DNA of 34,431 nucleotides from Arthrobacter glacialis (GTDB lineage: Bacteria > Actinomycetota > Actinomycetes > Actinomycetales > Micrococcaceae): NCBI RefSeq assembly GCF_002909445.1, contig NZ_PPXC01000025.1, positions 1-34,431 of the forward strand, written 5' to 3'. Position 1 is the first letter of the stretch, and each line of letters opens with the position of its first letter. A model generated the notes under the pieces. It worked only from the letters and a program-made list of their open reading frames with translations. It ran no database searches and was not told the DNA's origin. Of this stretch, positions 24,139 through 31,955 are shown piece after piece. The position numbers and the translations under genes were made by a program.

Positions 24139-24822
24139 CTACTCCCGTATTTCCTCCCGGACAGGTTTGAGGCCTACTGGTGTTGCCTCGCCGACAGTGG
24201 CCGGGAATTGGCATGTAAATTCGCCCTTGTATCCGAAGAGGAAACCAAAAAGCGGGTTCCGTACCTGCGCCTGAATTGTGTATACACCGCGGCTCTCGTC
24301 GTAGCTCTCGTAGACGTCGGCTGTGCCGGTGCCTATGGCAGGAAAGTCGAATGCCACGGGCCCCTCGTAAAACCGCTGCCCGCTCGTTTGCAGGTGCAAG
24401 GAACCATCAGGGAGAACTTCCAGAAGTAGGTCCGTGGCAAGGTGCTGGTGGGTGCCAAGGTAATCCACAATGGCGCCGCGTTTCATGCTGTGCACCATGG
24501 TCGCGTCGAAGCGGCGTTTCTTGGCGCCCGGCATTTTCAGTGTCCTGATAAAAGTGACGGTAGGGCGCCCAAATCCGTCAATGTAGGGATAATTCTCGAT
24601 CGTGAACGGGATGTTGGTTCCATGGTCCGGAAAGAGGATGTTGCGGAAGGCACCAAAACGTAGAAAAGGCGCCGTCCACCAAGCTCCACGGCGGACCTCG
24701 GAAAAGACGCCTGTCCCCACGCAGGCATAGCCGGACTCCACATCAACACCGAAGCGTTTCTGCATCATAGGATGCAGGCGATGAAAGTCTTCTCCCAGTT
24801 CAATTTCAAAAATCGAGGGCAT
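24139..24822 (-). CDS. DUF4166 domain protein
   Basis: 227 residues from ATG 24822, AAGGAG ten bases upstream. ELGEDFHRLHPMMQKRFGV at the N-terminus and FTIENYPYIDGFGRPTVTF with DYLGTHQHLATDLLLEVLPD are typical of DUF4166, a beta-rich domain of unknown function. It starts 2 bp after the stop of the SRPBCC gene, so the two are co-transcribed and probably act together. Confidence 0.8.
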   Translation of the reverse strand: MPSIFEIELGEDFHRLHPMMQKRFGVDVESGYACVGTGVFSEVRRGAWWTAPFLRFGAFRNILFPDHGTNIPFTIENYPYIDGFGRPTVTFIRTLKMPGAKKRRFDATMVHSMKRGAIVDYLGTHQHLATDLLLEVLPDGSLHLQTSGQRFYEGPVAFDFPAIGTGTADVYESYDESRGVYTIQAQVRNPLFGFLFGYKGEFTCQFPATVGEATPVGLKPVREEIRE

Positions 24823-24824
24823 AC

Positions 24825-25628
24825 CTATTTCTTCTCCTTCGGTTGCTTGTTAGCAATTCCTGCATGGTCGGGCTCTCGTAGGCCTGCGAGTGTCGAGGGG
24901 GCACGTCCTGACCGTTCATCCGGTGCGTTGCGTAGGCATCGCCCGGCTCGTGGGACTGACCAATGAGGCTCGGCGAAGCATGCGATCGCGACTGCTGCAC
25001 CACTCAATGCTGCCATCGCTGTGCTGCGCTTAGACAGTGCCCGGCGAAAGAGCCCAACTGCCACTAGTACGCCGCCTGTCCTTGCTCCGGCGTCCAGGAA
25101 CCAGCGGTTCCGAGAGATTTGGGGTTCCAGATCCGATTCGGCCCACAAGCGAAGGCGGTCAAAACTTAGTGCCGTGGCCCAGCCAAGCGCCGGGCGGATG
25201 ATCGAGCTGTCGAATGCCTTCCCCACCAGCCCCATGCCCGGCTCATAGTTGTACCCAGTGATGAACCGGAGCCCGTCCTCCGTGGGGATATACCTCCAGT
25301 ATCCCGCCCCTGGGCCAATGGGCGAGAGAGGGTCCGCCGTATCAAATTTGAGTACCGAAGTTGCTTGGCCATCCGCTCGTTGGCGGTGTCCCAACGAGGT
25401 CCCTGTTCCCCTAATAGTGTGCAGAGGAAGGAGAAATTCATAGCAAAAACGGACCTGGCACTGCTCGTCTTCCCCGATAGGAACAATACGCGAGAACCGT
25501 AGATCCCAGCGGGGGTGCGCCTGCGGATCCTGACTCAGCTCCCACACCCGGTCCAAAGAGGCATTAATGCGAATCTCAATGTATAGCGGCTTGCGAGCAG
25601 ATACGCTTCGCCCCAATCTATTCCCCAT
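24825..25628 (-). CDS. SRPBCC/START-like domain protein with membrane segment
   Basis: 267 residues from ATG 25628. The N-terminal 150 residues look like a polyketide-cyclase/START-like lipid-binding fold (YIEIRINASLDRVWELSQDP, then WDLRFSRIVPI). A region with RTGGVLVAVGLFRRAL and MAALSGAAVAIACFAEP (about 180-220) may contact the membrane. The tail is basic (NKQPKEKK). It is paired with the DUF4166 gene; the pair may handle a lipid or other hydrophobic ligand, which is inference. Confidence 0.8.
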   Translation of the reverse strand: MGNRLGRSVSARKPLYIEIRINASLDRVWELSQDPQAHPRWDLRFSRIVPIGEDEQCQVRFCYEFLLPLHTIRGTGTSLGHRQRADGQATSVLKFDTADPLSPIGPGAGYWRYIPTEDGLRFITGYNYEPGMGLVGKAFDSSIIRPALGWATALSFDRLRLWAESDLEPQISRNRWFLDAGARTGGVLVAVGLFRRALSKRSTAMAALSGAAVAIACFAEPHWSVPRAGRCLRNAPDERSGRAPSTLAGLREPDHAGIANKQPKEKK

Positions 25629-25656
25629 CAGATCATCCTAAACCTGGGCCAGGAAT

Positions 25657-25752
25657 GTCCTTTGCCGGTCCGACACCGCTGAGTTGTATCGTCCCAGGTA
25701 GCGGTGACGAGGAGCTAGATACGGCTGTCCGCATGGGAACCTTCAGCGGTAC
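25657..25752 (+). repeat. complete 96-bp palindromic element
   Basis: Left end GTCCTTTGCCGGTCCGACAC; right end GTCCGCATGGGAACC then TTCAGCGGTAC. It lies 29 bp upstream of the SRPBCC start. Confidence 0.7.
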
Positions 25753-25801
25753 GTTTCGAGTGGACAATAGGTGTAGAGGTCATAGCTGAGTGCTTGGGAC
25801 T

Positions 25802-25833
25802 ATGACTTTGCCGCTGTTTGCCGGCAAAGTCAT
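25802..25833. other. perfect 12-bp hairpin of unknown role
   Basis: ATGACTTTGCCG (25802-25813) and CGGCAAAGTCAT (25822-25833) pair perfectly around an 8-nt loop. It lies 50 bp right of a repeat copy and just before a low-quality open frame. It may be a terminator or an element end. Confidence 0.5.
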
Positions 25834-26041
25834 GAACTCAGGGATCAATATGGACCGGGTCGTTCCGCCTCACCGAGGCCTTGCCGCGGAGGGCGTAACC
25901 CTGCTGAGATGGATACCGTTGAATCACGGGTGGCTGGCGCCAACATCCCATAAGCGCGTTTCTGTTGGCCGCCTGCGGGCAGTTCGGATTGGCCGTTGGC
26001 GCGCTTGGCTGCATCATCAGGAGATGATCCAACGCTCCCTT

Positions 26042-26170
26042 ATGCCCAGTCGGTTGACTCTCGTTCCGCTGGGAGACGAGCATCTCGAATGCGAGGTCAC
26101 CCTTGACAAAAATTCCGACGTCATGAGTTACCTAGATGGCGGCTCGGAACACGCATCGGCACACCACTAG
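26042..26170 (+). pseudogene. N-terminal fragment of a GNAT acetyltransferase
   Basis: From ATG 26042 the frame reads MPSRLTLVPLGDEHLE, then VTLDKNSDVMSYLDG, the typical first strand and helix of a RimJ/RimL-type GNAT. It then degrades and stops at 26170, before any acetyl-CoA motif. The frame is open back to 25790, but that part has no recognisable content. It is convergent with, and overlaps by 4 bp, the next gene. Confidence 0.55.
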
Positions 26171-26496
26171 GATCCTGAGTCTGACCCGTCACACCCGCCG
26201 GAATTAGTGACATCGACAGTCAAAAGACTGCCGTCCGGTGTCCGATCCCCAAGTATCACGGAGTAAGCAATGAGGATCAGGAACGGTACCAACACAATGT
26301 CCACCAACATCCATGTCGACAGGCCCATGGTCGCGGGCACCAGAATTGACACCGCGTACACTGCTGCCGAAACAATGCAGAAGACCTTCGTGCGCGGGCA
26401 CATCGGTTCTCGTTTCACCGGCCTATTGACGACCTTCTTCGGTGAGGAGCGACGATGCTGACGTCGAACTATTTGAGATTTGGATCGCTTGCTCAT
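26167..26496 (-). CDS. small basic two-segment membrane protein
   Basis: 109 residues from ATG 26496. A strongly basic N-terminus (MSKRSKSQIVRRQHRRSSPK to about residue 36) is followed by two hydrophobic segments (about 38-58 and 62-82) and a short polar tail ending GSDSGS. The basic end should face the cytoplasm. No family is recognised. Confidence 0.6.
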   Translation of the reverse strand: MSKRSKSQIVRRQHRRSSPKKVVNRPVKREPMCPRTKVFCIVSAAVYAVSILVPATMGLSTWMLVDIVLVPFLILIAYSVILGDRTPDGSLLTVDVTNSGGCDGSDSGS

Positions 26497-26835
26497 GATT
26501 GATCGTAACCCGCAGCCACCAACCTGGGATGCCATTGGGTGCCGGGGACCAAAGAGGGGAGCAACAGCCGCTGCACTAGAGCCATCGCAATACCCTTGGC
26601 GAGCCCTTCGCTGTGTCGAAACAGCCCAGTCCGGCCCGACGGTCTAGCGCCAGACGAGGGAACTTTGGAAAGGACTAAAGGAGGGGCTTGGTTCACCGCA
26701 TCCAACGGTGCTAGCGGACGTGAAAGTGACAAGTGAACCATGCACACACATGAAAAGCCATGTACACAGAGGCCAAATTAGCATGGACATTAGGCGTTTT
26801 AGAGGTTTCCGCTTGTTCAGCTGACGTGGTCCGCA

Positions 26836-27087
26836 ATGACATTCTCGCCGCGATTGCAGAGGTCCGCGCCGTTGCTTGATCAGAGCAAGACGAAGGGCGA
26901 AGGGCGAAGCTACAGCGCCGATTGGCTCGATGAACAGTTCATCGACGTGACAGGTGCACACCCTCTCCGTGCAGCCGCTGCCTACGCGCTGACTCTATAA
27001 GCCGGGATGGGGTCCTTCGCCGACGTCCGAACGGCTGTATTGGCTCACGCGATCGACAAACTGGCCGGCGCCCTGCGGCAAGCGTGA
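26836..27087 (+). pseudogene. decayed gene remnant with in-frame TAA
   Basis: The frame reads YSADWLDEQFIDVTGAHPLR, then AYALTL, TAA at 26998-27000, and AGMGSFADVRTAVLAHAIDK to TGA 27087. A neighbouring frame just upstream reads NDILAAIAEVRAVA before a stop, so a frameshift is also likely. The composition is protein-like but no family is recognised. This is the only gene-like content in the 759-bp gap 26497-27255; the stretch 26500-26740 shows nothing I can support. Confidence 0.35.
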
Positions 27088-27255
27088 GCTTTGGGTATCT
27101 AGCCAATTCATCGAAGGTCTAACGCTTAGTCGCCATAGTGTCCCAACACCAACCTTCTACGGGAATTGTATTGGGCATCGTGGCTTTCATATTCTTTTGC
27201 TTCGCTGTGGAACTCATGCTGTAGCGTCGGGTGAAATCGATATTGGGGGAGAAAA

Positions 27256-27837
27256 ATGAAACATGCGTCATTTCCATTCGTTGTGGTGGCGGGACTTGCT
27301 GCGCTTCGACTGAGCGGTTGTTCGGGGGAATCGGGGCTTAGGGCCCTGGACCGTGCAGCTACACCCGACGATGCACTGCCTTTGTTCGTCACATTGCAGG
27401 AGCAGGTGGACAGGGACAGTGCGCGCCTGCTCGCCACCAGAGACGGGGTGCGATACTTCGCACTGCAGAGCGACGACGCCAGAACCACCTGCTTGGCCGT
27501 TGTTCCGCCAGGTGTGGATCCCGAATGGCAGGTTGGTTGCGGCGACGCGAGACGAAGCGGTGAAATAGTTAATATGTCGTCATCAAAAGAACAGCCGTCA
27601 ACGATTCTCTTAGGGGATGACTCCGACACCGGAAAAGATGAACCTCGCTGGACAAAGATCGCAGACAACCTTCCTATTTTGGACCCCCAGAAGATCGCTA
27701 CGTGCGATGTCGTACCACGCGTAACTGGTCAGGCCACGCCCACCCTGCAGGGGGAACGCTTTGCAGGACAGATTGCAAGTTCTGGCGCCACCTATGGAGT
27801 ATCGACGTGCGAAAAGGTGTGCTCGAGCTGGGGATAG
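27256..27837 (+). CDS. putative lipoprotein
   Basis: 193 residues from ATG 27256 behind GGGGGAG. The signal peptide (FPFVVVAGLAALRLSGC) ends in a lipobox with Cys22. The mature part is acidic and has cysteines at TTCLAVV and QVGCGDA. Up to DEPRWTKIADNLPI it looks like a normal actinobacterial lipoprotein, many of which end shortly after such a 'NL' motif. The last 50 residues are less ordered and cross a right-box-like sequence (27745-27770), so they may be a repeat-derived extension. The role is unknown. Confidence 0.65.
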   Translation: MKHASFPFVVVAGLAALRLSGCSGESGLRALDRAATPDDALPLFVTLQEQVDRDSARLLATRDGVRYFALQSDDARTTCLAVVPPGVDPEWQVGCGDARRSGEIVNMSSSKEQPSTILLGDDSDTGKDEPRWTKIADNLPILDPQKIATCDVVPRVTGQATPTLQGERFAGQIASSGATYGVSTCEKVCSSWG

Positions 27838-27884
27838 TCGCGTTGTAGGCTTTGCGGAACCATGTTTCACGCAAACCGAGCTAG

Positions 27885-28238
27885 TTGGGGGAGCAGTTGC
27901 ATACTTCAGAAATTGATCTAGAGGTACTCTCTCGAGGTTGGAGCGACTGGCTCCGCTTCGCAGAGGTTGTGCAACTATTTCGTGAAGCAGGCTCGGCGGC
28001 GCCACGAGAAGACTCAATTCTGTGGGTGCTCAGATTTTGCAGCGAAGGCGTTCTGGAAGCAGGCAACTACGATATTCAGGGGCTCAACAAGTGGCCGGAA
28101 CGCGGTCGCGAATTGGAGAGCAGGATGCGTGAATGGCTCGTCCCTGACCCGCGTGATCCGTTGGGCGCAGTCATGAATCTCATGTTCGATCTCACGGCCA
28201 TCGGTAGACGATTGATTCCAGACGAACTGCAATTCTGA
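27885..28238 (+). CDS. hypothetical protein, helical
   Basis: About 113-117 residues. The start is uncertain: TTG 27885 or TTG 27897, the latter directly after GGGGGAG. The content is convincing (EIDLEVLSRGWSDWLRFAEV, then MREWLVPDPRDPLGAVMNLM), helical and soluble, ending DELQF. No family is recognised; single-domain proteins of this kind are often immunity proteins, a guess. Confidence 0.6.
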   Translation: MGEQLHTSEIDLEVLSRGWSDWLRFAEVVQLFREAGSAAPREDSILWVLRFCSEGVLEAGNYDIQGLNKWPERGRELESRMREWLVPDPRDPLGAVMNLMFDLTAIGRRLIPDELQF

Positions 28239-28280
28239 CCCCTGGTCTGGCCTGCAGGATTATTCGCGGTAGCGCGAGAA

Positions 28281-28307
28281 TTCCCGCAGGGGAACCACTA
28301 CTGGGAC
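28281..28307 (+). repeat. right-box copy of the dispersed element
   Basis: TTCCCGCAGGGGAACC then ACTACTGGGAC, 43 bp after the preceding plus-strand gene. The left box is doubtful. Confidence 0.65.
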
Positions 28308-28352
28308 GCACGCTCCAGATCGCATCGGTCCCTACCAGAGGGCAGGCGATCT

Positions 28353-28730
28353 CTAGTCTTCTTTGGGAGAGAAGCCAAACAATTTCATCATGCGAGGAAC
28401 TTGGATGATCTCGTAGTCTGGTGCCCTCAACGAAGTCTCGAACCATTTCACGAAGAATTCCAATGGCCGGCCTGCGGCTTCTGCTTCTGCCCAGGCTATG
28501 GCCTCCCTGACTTCTGAAGCGTTGGAGATTTCATACTCATCCACAGCCCAGGTATATCCGGGCTTGGGGGGCCCCGACCAAATCCGTGCCCGATATGTAG
28601 GTACGTCGGAGTCTTCTCCGACGTTGTGCTCTGGCATCCACCGAACGTCCATCCCTTCACAGTAGGGCATCTCTCGATTGACGAGAATGTATCGCGGAAG
28701 ATCTATGCCATTCTCAGAAGTCGGAAGCAC
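28353..28730 (-). CDS. hypothetical protein, 125 residues
   Basis: GTG start at 28730. An acidic soluble protein with DVRWMPEHNVGEDSDVPTYR, YTWAVDEYEISNASEVREAI and FFVKWFETSLRAPDYEIIQV. The alternation of strands and helices fits a small alpha/beta domain of the kind found in immunity proteins, but no family is recognised. It is a single gene between two repeat copies. Confidence 0.65.
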   Translation of the reverse strand: MLPTSENGIDLPRYILVNREMPYCEGMDVRWMPEHNVGEDSDVPTYRARIWSGPPKPGYTWAVDEYEISNASEVREAIAWAEAEAAGRPLEFFVKWFETSLRAPDYEIIQVPRMMKLFGFSPKED

Positions 28731-28763
28731 AAATATCAGTACTCATCTGCACGGCCTTACCGC

Positions 28764-28790
28764 GTCCGTAGGGCGAACTCTTACCGGGCC
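28764..28790 (+). repeat. right-box copy of the dispersed element
   Basis: GTCCGTAGGGCGAACTC then TTACCGGGCC. It overlaps the last codons of the next minus-strand reading frame. Confidence 0.6.
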
Positions 28791-29005
28791 GGTGGGTATG
28801 GCGTGAGGCATTCCGATTTGTAGGGTGCCAGTTTTGCCCGCGATGTCATTTGCGTGAACGATCTTTCCTTGACGAGGACTATGACCACAAGGCACACGAC
28901 AAGCAGTGCGGCGTAGAGCCCCTTAACGAGTGCCCCATTTCCGATGAAGATCATCACCAGGCTGAGAGCAGCTCAGAAGGCAAAGCCAATTTGCCATGCT
29001 TTCAA
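28781..29005 (-). pseudogene. small membrane protein with early TGA
   Basis: The TTG start at 29005 sits behind AAAGGAG with good spacing. The frame reads MKAWQIGFAF, TGA (28975-28973), then AALSLVMIFIGNGALVKGLY, AALLVVCLVVIVLVKERS and a polar tail to TAA 28781. Without the stop it would be a 74-residue protein with two membrane segments. A product restarting at the GTG/ATG six codons after the stop would lack the N-terminus. The end of the frame lies in a repeat right box. Confidence 0.5.
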
Positions 29006-29046
29006 AATGTTCTCCTTTGGTCATATGCTCCTGTAGACACTGGATG

Positions 29047-29073
29047 GCCTATATGGGGAACCCTGAGCGGGAC
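29047..29073 (+). repeat. right-box copy of the dispersed element
   Basis: CTATATGGGGAACCC then TGAGCGGGAC. No left box is visible. Confidence 0.6.
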
Positions 29074-29107
29074 TGTCGAGTTGGGCAGACTTCTCTAAGT
29101 CGCCCAA

Positions 29108-29347
29108 TCAAGGCGTGGGATCCGAAGTGTTATGCGGCACCGCATCATCTGGTGACTGTAAGTCTTCTTCTGCCATGCCTGCATTGCTTGCATGAGTGCG
29201 GTTCTTAGCCCGGCGATTGGTGATCATCCGCAACACAAATTGAGCCATCACTAAAACGACGGCAACAATAACCATAAGAAGAATGAGGCTTGGCCAGTGG
29301 GTGTTGGCAATCGCCTCAGATGACGGGCCTCGAACCAGTGGACGCAC
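29108..29347 (-). CDS. small single-span membrane protein
   Basis: 79 residues from GTG 29347, one base after the stop of the upstream gene. One hydrophobic segment (HWPSLILLMVIVAVVLVMAQ) is followed by a basic stretch (RMITNRRAKNR) and an acidic tail ending SDPTP. Longer upstream starts run through the other gene and are not credible. It is probably co-transcribed with the preceding membrane protein. Confidence 0.6.
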   Translation of the reverse strand: MRPLVRGPSSEAIANTHWPSLILLMVIVAVVLVMAQFVLRMITNRRAKNRTHASNAGMAEEDLQSPDDAVPHNTSDPTP

Positions 29348-29348
29348 C

Positions 29349-29624
29349 CTAACTCTCTCCCGTCCGCTCCATGGCCGTCTCAGAGTCGGCGTCGCTTTGA
29401 TACCTATATTCGTGACGGAGCTTCTTAATTTGCCGCTTGGCAGAGAAACCGAACAGGACCCCCAGAATAGCGGCACCGGCCGCGTAGGCCAAAAGCTCAA
29501 ATGCTTGGTCACGTACTGCTAGAAAAACAAAAGCGACCGTCAAAAGCCCAAACAAAATCGGTTGAGCTGACCAAAACACTTTGCCGCGTCTCACGGCCGG
29601 ATGTTCCCAGTTTTTCTCCGACAT
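29349..29624 (-). CDS. small two-segment membrane protein
   Basis: 91 residues from ATG 29624. A polar N-terminus (MSEKNWEHPAVRRGKVFWSA) is followed by two hydrophobic segments (about 22-40 and 44-61) and a basic-acidic tail (KRQIKKLRHEYRY). It is the first gene of a two-gene unit with the single-span protein downstream. No family is recognised. Confidence 0.65.
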   Translation of the reverse strand: MSEKNWEHPAVRRGKVFWSAQPILFGLLTVAFVFLAVRDQAFELLAYAAGAAILGVLFGFSAKRQIKKLRHEYRYQSDADSETAMERTGES

Positions 29625-29800
29625 GTCGCTATCCTCACTTTAGAGATTCGACGTTTCCTTGACTCTTTTGTTCAAGCGGTGGTTTTTGATCCTAATTGCC
29701 ATTACAGATGGGCCCTACCAATAGCATCGCACCCCACTACTGTTTGTCGCCAGTGGCAAAAGGTGTCTGTAAAGACATGTCCTGTATGGGTTAGAAGAAT

Positions 29801-29855
29801 GTCCGGTAAGTCGGTTCTCTAGAGGAACGCCCGGAAGCGGAACGCTCTGCGCGAC
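29801..29855 (+). repeat. short (55-bp) form of the palindromic element
   Basis: Left box GTCCGGTAAGTCGGTTC (29801-29817) and right box CCGGAAGCGGAACGC then TCTGCGCGAC. The inner part is 40 bp shorter than in the complete copies. Confidence 0.65.
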
Positions 29856-29934
29856 ATGAGTGGCGCAACGTTCCAGTGCTTCCGGAACAATGAGCACGAA
29901 CTGACAGGCGTCGCCATAGTGACTCGCCGTTTTC

Positions 29935-30504
29935 CTAACTGGCTATCGGTTCGGCAATCGTACTGGTGTGTTCTTCGCGCAAAATGGAATAGAGCAGTGA
30001 GTCCCGGCGAGCTCCCCTGACCAGTCGATGGGAACGAAGCCGTCCCTCCAGGGTGAATCCGCTTTTTTCCAGGACACGGATTGAGCCGATATTGCCCGGG
30101 TGACAGGTGGCGCCGATGCGCTCTAGCTGGAGCGCGTTGAAGCCAAATTCCAGTAGCAGGCTGACAGCTTCGGTGGCGTAGCCATTTCCCCAGTGAGCGC
30201 GGTGGAATGTGTACCCAAGCTCACCGTTGTGGTCATGGGGATCTATGGTCCAAACGGCCACAGATCCAATGGCATTGCCGTCCAGAACGGCAGCGAGTGA
30301 ATATGCTGATCGTTCCGAGTTCAGGTGTGCTTGTGCGGCATCTTCAACGAAGGAGGTCGTCTGTTCCAAAGTATTTGGTCCCCATGTTGACCAACGGGTC
30401 ACCTCAGGATCTGAGGCGTATTCGTGAACGGCTGAGATGTCCGGTGTTGTGAAGTCGCGGATGCTTAGCCGGGGCCCGCGCGGATAGGACATTGAATGAC
30501 TCAT
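29935..30504 (-). CDS. RimJ/RimL-family GNAT acetyltransferase
   Basis: 189 residues. The family pattern is clear: RLSIRDFTTPDISAVHEYAS, VTRWSTWGPNT, motif A LGYTFHRAHWGNGYATEAVS, then LERIGATCHPGNIGSIRVLE and GFTLEGRLR, ending RDSLLYSILREE. RimJ and RimL acetylate ribosomal protein N-termini; most relatives in soil actinobacteria act on unknown amines. It is a single gene with a repeat copy on each side. Confidence 0.92.
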   Translation of the reverse strand: MSHSMSYPRGPRLSIRDFTTPDISAVHEYASDPEVTRWSTWGPNTLEQTTSFVEDAAQAHLNSERSAYSLAAVLDGNAIGSVAVWTIDPHDHNGELGYTFHRAHWGNGYATEAVSLLLEFGFNALQLERIGATCHPGNIGSIRVLEKSGFTLEGRLRSHRLVRGARRDSLLYSILREEHTSTIAEPIAS

Positions 30505-30629
30505 CGTTCACCTGTTCAGTCGATCGTTGAGCTTCAATCCTAATGTTCTCGCCCGCAGGGATTAGTCATTGGCCGACGACTCGGCGTCGCCACACGAGAG
30601 GCTCGGCTCCCCATCGAGTCCATCCGACC

Positions 30630-30727
30630 GTCCCGAAAGCCGGTCCGTCACTGGGCGATTGGATCACCTAAAGCAAAGCGGCAGCGAGATCGGGAGTGCT
30701 GCCCACAAGCGGAACGCTAACCGGGAC
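30630..30727 (+). repeat. complete 98-bp palindromic element
   Basis: Left box GTCCCGAAAGCCGGTCC (30630-30646); right box CACAAGCGGAACGC then TAACCGGGAC. The left end and the complement of the right end share GTCCCG, AGC and TCC in register. Confidence 0.8.
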
Positions 30728-30794
30728 GAAGTCCTATGGATTGGTCGCCCATACCAGGGTGGGAAGTGGAGTTCCGCCCGTGCTCGTTCGGCGC

Positions 30795-31112
30795 CTACGT
30801 GCTTGAGTGTTTCTCGTGTGCTGCGCCCGCTATGTCCCGCAGGATAACCAAGTTGCTTTCGAGTGCTTGATCGCCGTCTTCGGTGCTGGCGATCCAGGTC
30901 TTTACCCTGCGGCCTGATTGGCGTTTTTCGATCGTGACGAAACCCGCCTCTGCCAGTCGTGTGAGGTTCTGGGAGAGGCTGGAGTCGGAGAGGTCCACTG
31001 CATCACGCAAGATGTTGAATTCACACTCATCAACGGACCTCAGGTAGCCCAGTATTGAAAAGCGCACCGGTGAATGAATGAGAGCATCTAATTCAAATCG
31101 TGCATGGGTCAT
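30795..31112 (-). CDS. winged-helix transcriptional regulator (MarR/ArsR-like)
   Basis: 105 residues. The winged HTH is seen in HSPVRFSILGYLRSVDECEF, LRDAVDLSDSSLSQNLTRLA and the wing FVTIEKRQSGRRVKTWIA, a pattern of the HTH_34 / 'transcriptional regulator' group that lacks a ligand domain. It overlaps the stop of the upstream membrane protein by one base (TAATG). Such pairs usually have the regulator controlling its own operon in response to the membrane partner or envelope stress; that is inference. Confidence 0.88.
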   Translation of the reverse strand: MTHARFELDALIHSPVRFSILGYLRSVDECEFNILRDAVDLSDSSLSQNLTRLAEAGFVTIEKRQSGRRVKTWIASTEDGDQALESNLVILRDIAGAAHEKHSST

Positions 31113-31525
31113 TAAATGGCCTTCGAGCCTGAGCGGAATTTTGCTGCCGCGATGAAAAATGGTGCTGAGGCCACAGTGGATAACGCCAGGCCAAGTCCGA
31201 GGCTTTCAATGTTGCCACCCACTGCTCCGATGACCGCGTTGAGAACAAACCAGCAGGCAACCGATATGTTCAGGGCGTTCTTGCCTCCACGTGGCATGGC
31301 TCGCATTCTTCCCATCAACCAAACAACGATGACCATGAGGGCAAGAGTCGAGCCGAACACAAAGAGCCGCGTAGGCCAGTCCCAAGGAACAACGAGTCCG
31401 CCGGGGATTACTAGCAGACCCATTAGGACGCATACCCAAGGGAACCAGCGTGCGTCGGCGTGCGCGCGTTGCTGTGCTCGGTCGAGGGCATTGAGTGAAT
31501 TGGCGGTAGCTGTTGGTTCGGTCAT
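31112..31525 (-). CDS. four-segment membrane protein
   Basis: 137 residues. Four hydrophobic segments: about 28-46, 51-68, 84-102 and 108-126. A short cytoplasmic loop (GRMRAMPRGGKNAL) separates the second and third. It is translationally coupled to the wHTH regulator downstream. No transporter family is recognised. Confidence 0.75.
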   Translation of the reverse strand: MTEPTATANSLNALDRAQQRAHADARWFPWVCVLMGLLVIPGGLVVPWDWPTRLFVFGSTLALMVIVVWLMGRMRAMPRGGKNALNISVACWFVLNAVIGAVGGNIESLGLGLALSTVASAPFFIAAAKFRSGSKAI

Positions 31526-31575
31526 GAAAGTAGTTTACAGGTTATAAACAATGTGTATAGCCGTAAAACGAGAGT

Positions 31576-31673
31576 GTCCCGCAATCCGGTCCGGCACCGG
31601 CCGGGTGGATGGTCCAATGCAGCAACAGCTACGAGGTCAACAAAGCTGTCCGCAGGGGAAGGCTCAGCGGGAC
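31576..31673 (+). repeat. complete 98-bp palindromic element
   Basis: Left box GTCCCGCAATCCGGTCC; right box CGCAGGGGAAGGC then TCAGCGGGAC. The inner 60 bp are almost identical to the copy at 32718, including AACAGCT/AGCTG arms that form an apical stem. Confidence 0.85.
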
Positions 31674-31797
31674 GGTTTTACTGCACAGAACATTCTTGAC
31701 GCACTTAATTTATCGGCTGCAACTCGGGAGTTGCTGCCGGCGAAACTTTTTATCAGTAGGAGGCTGGGCCTGAACCCCGGAAGGTTGCGTATGCCCC

Positions 31798-31860
31798 AGG
31801 TGTCATTTAAGGAGGCGACTGTACTGACAGTCCAACATCGTCTGCACTATGGTTGCACGC
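31798..31860 (+). repeat. 60-bp repeat shared with 32563-32627
   Basis: CAGGTGTCATTT, GGCGACTG, ACTGA and TCTGCACT recur in order at 32563-32627 with about 75% identity by eye. It has no coding content. The gap 31526-31955 holds this, the element at 31576 and nothing else I can identify. Confidence 0.5.
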
Positions 31861-31955
31861 CTTAAGTCGAACCCTCATCTGAGGCGCTACCAGTAAGTCA
31901 CCCCTCTACTAGGAGTTTTTCTAGCCCGGATGGCCCAAAACGACAGACTATGTCC

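Noticed and set aside
31681-31865. Plus-strand frame to the right of the element at 31576
   Set aside because: It runs through a 60-bp non-coding repeat and has no start signal or recognisable content.
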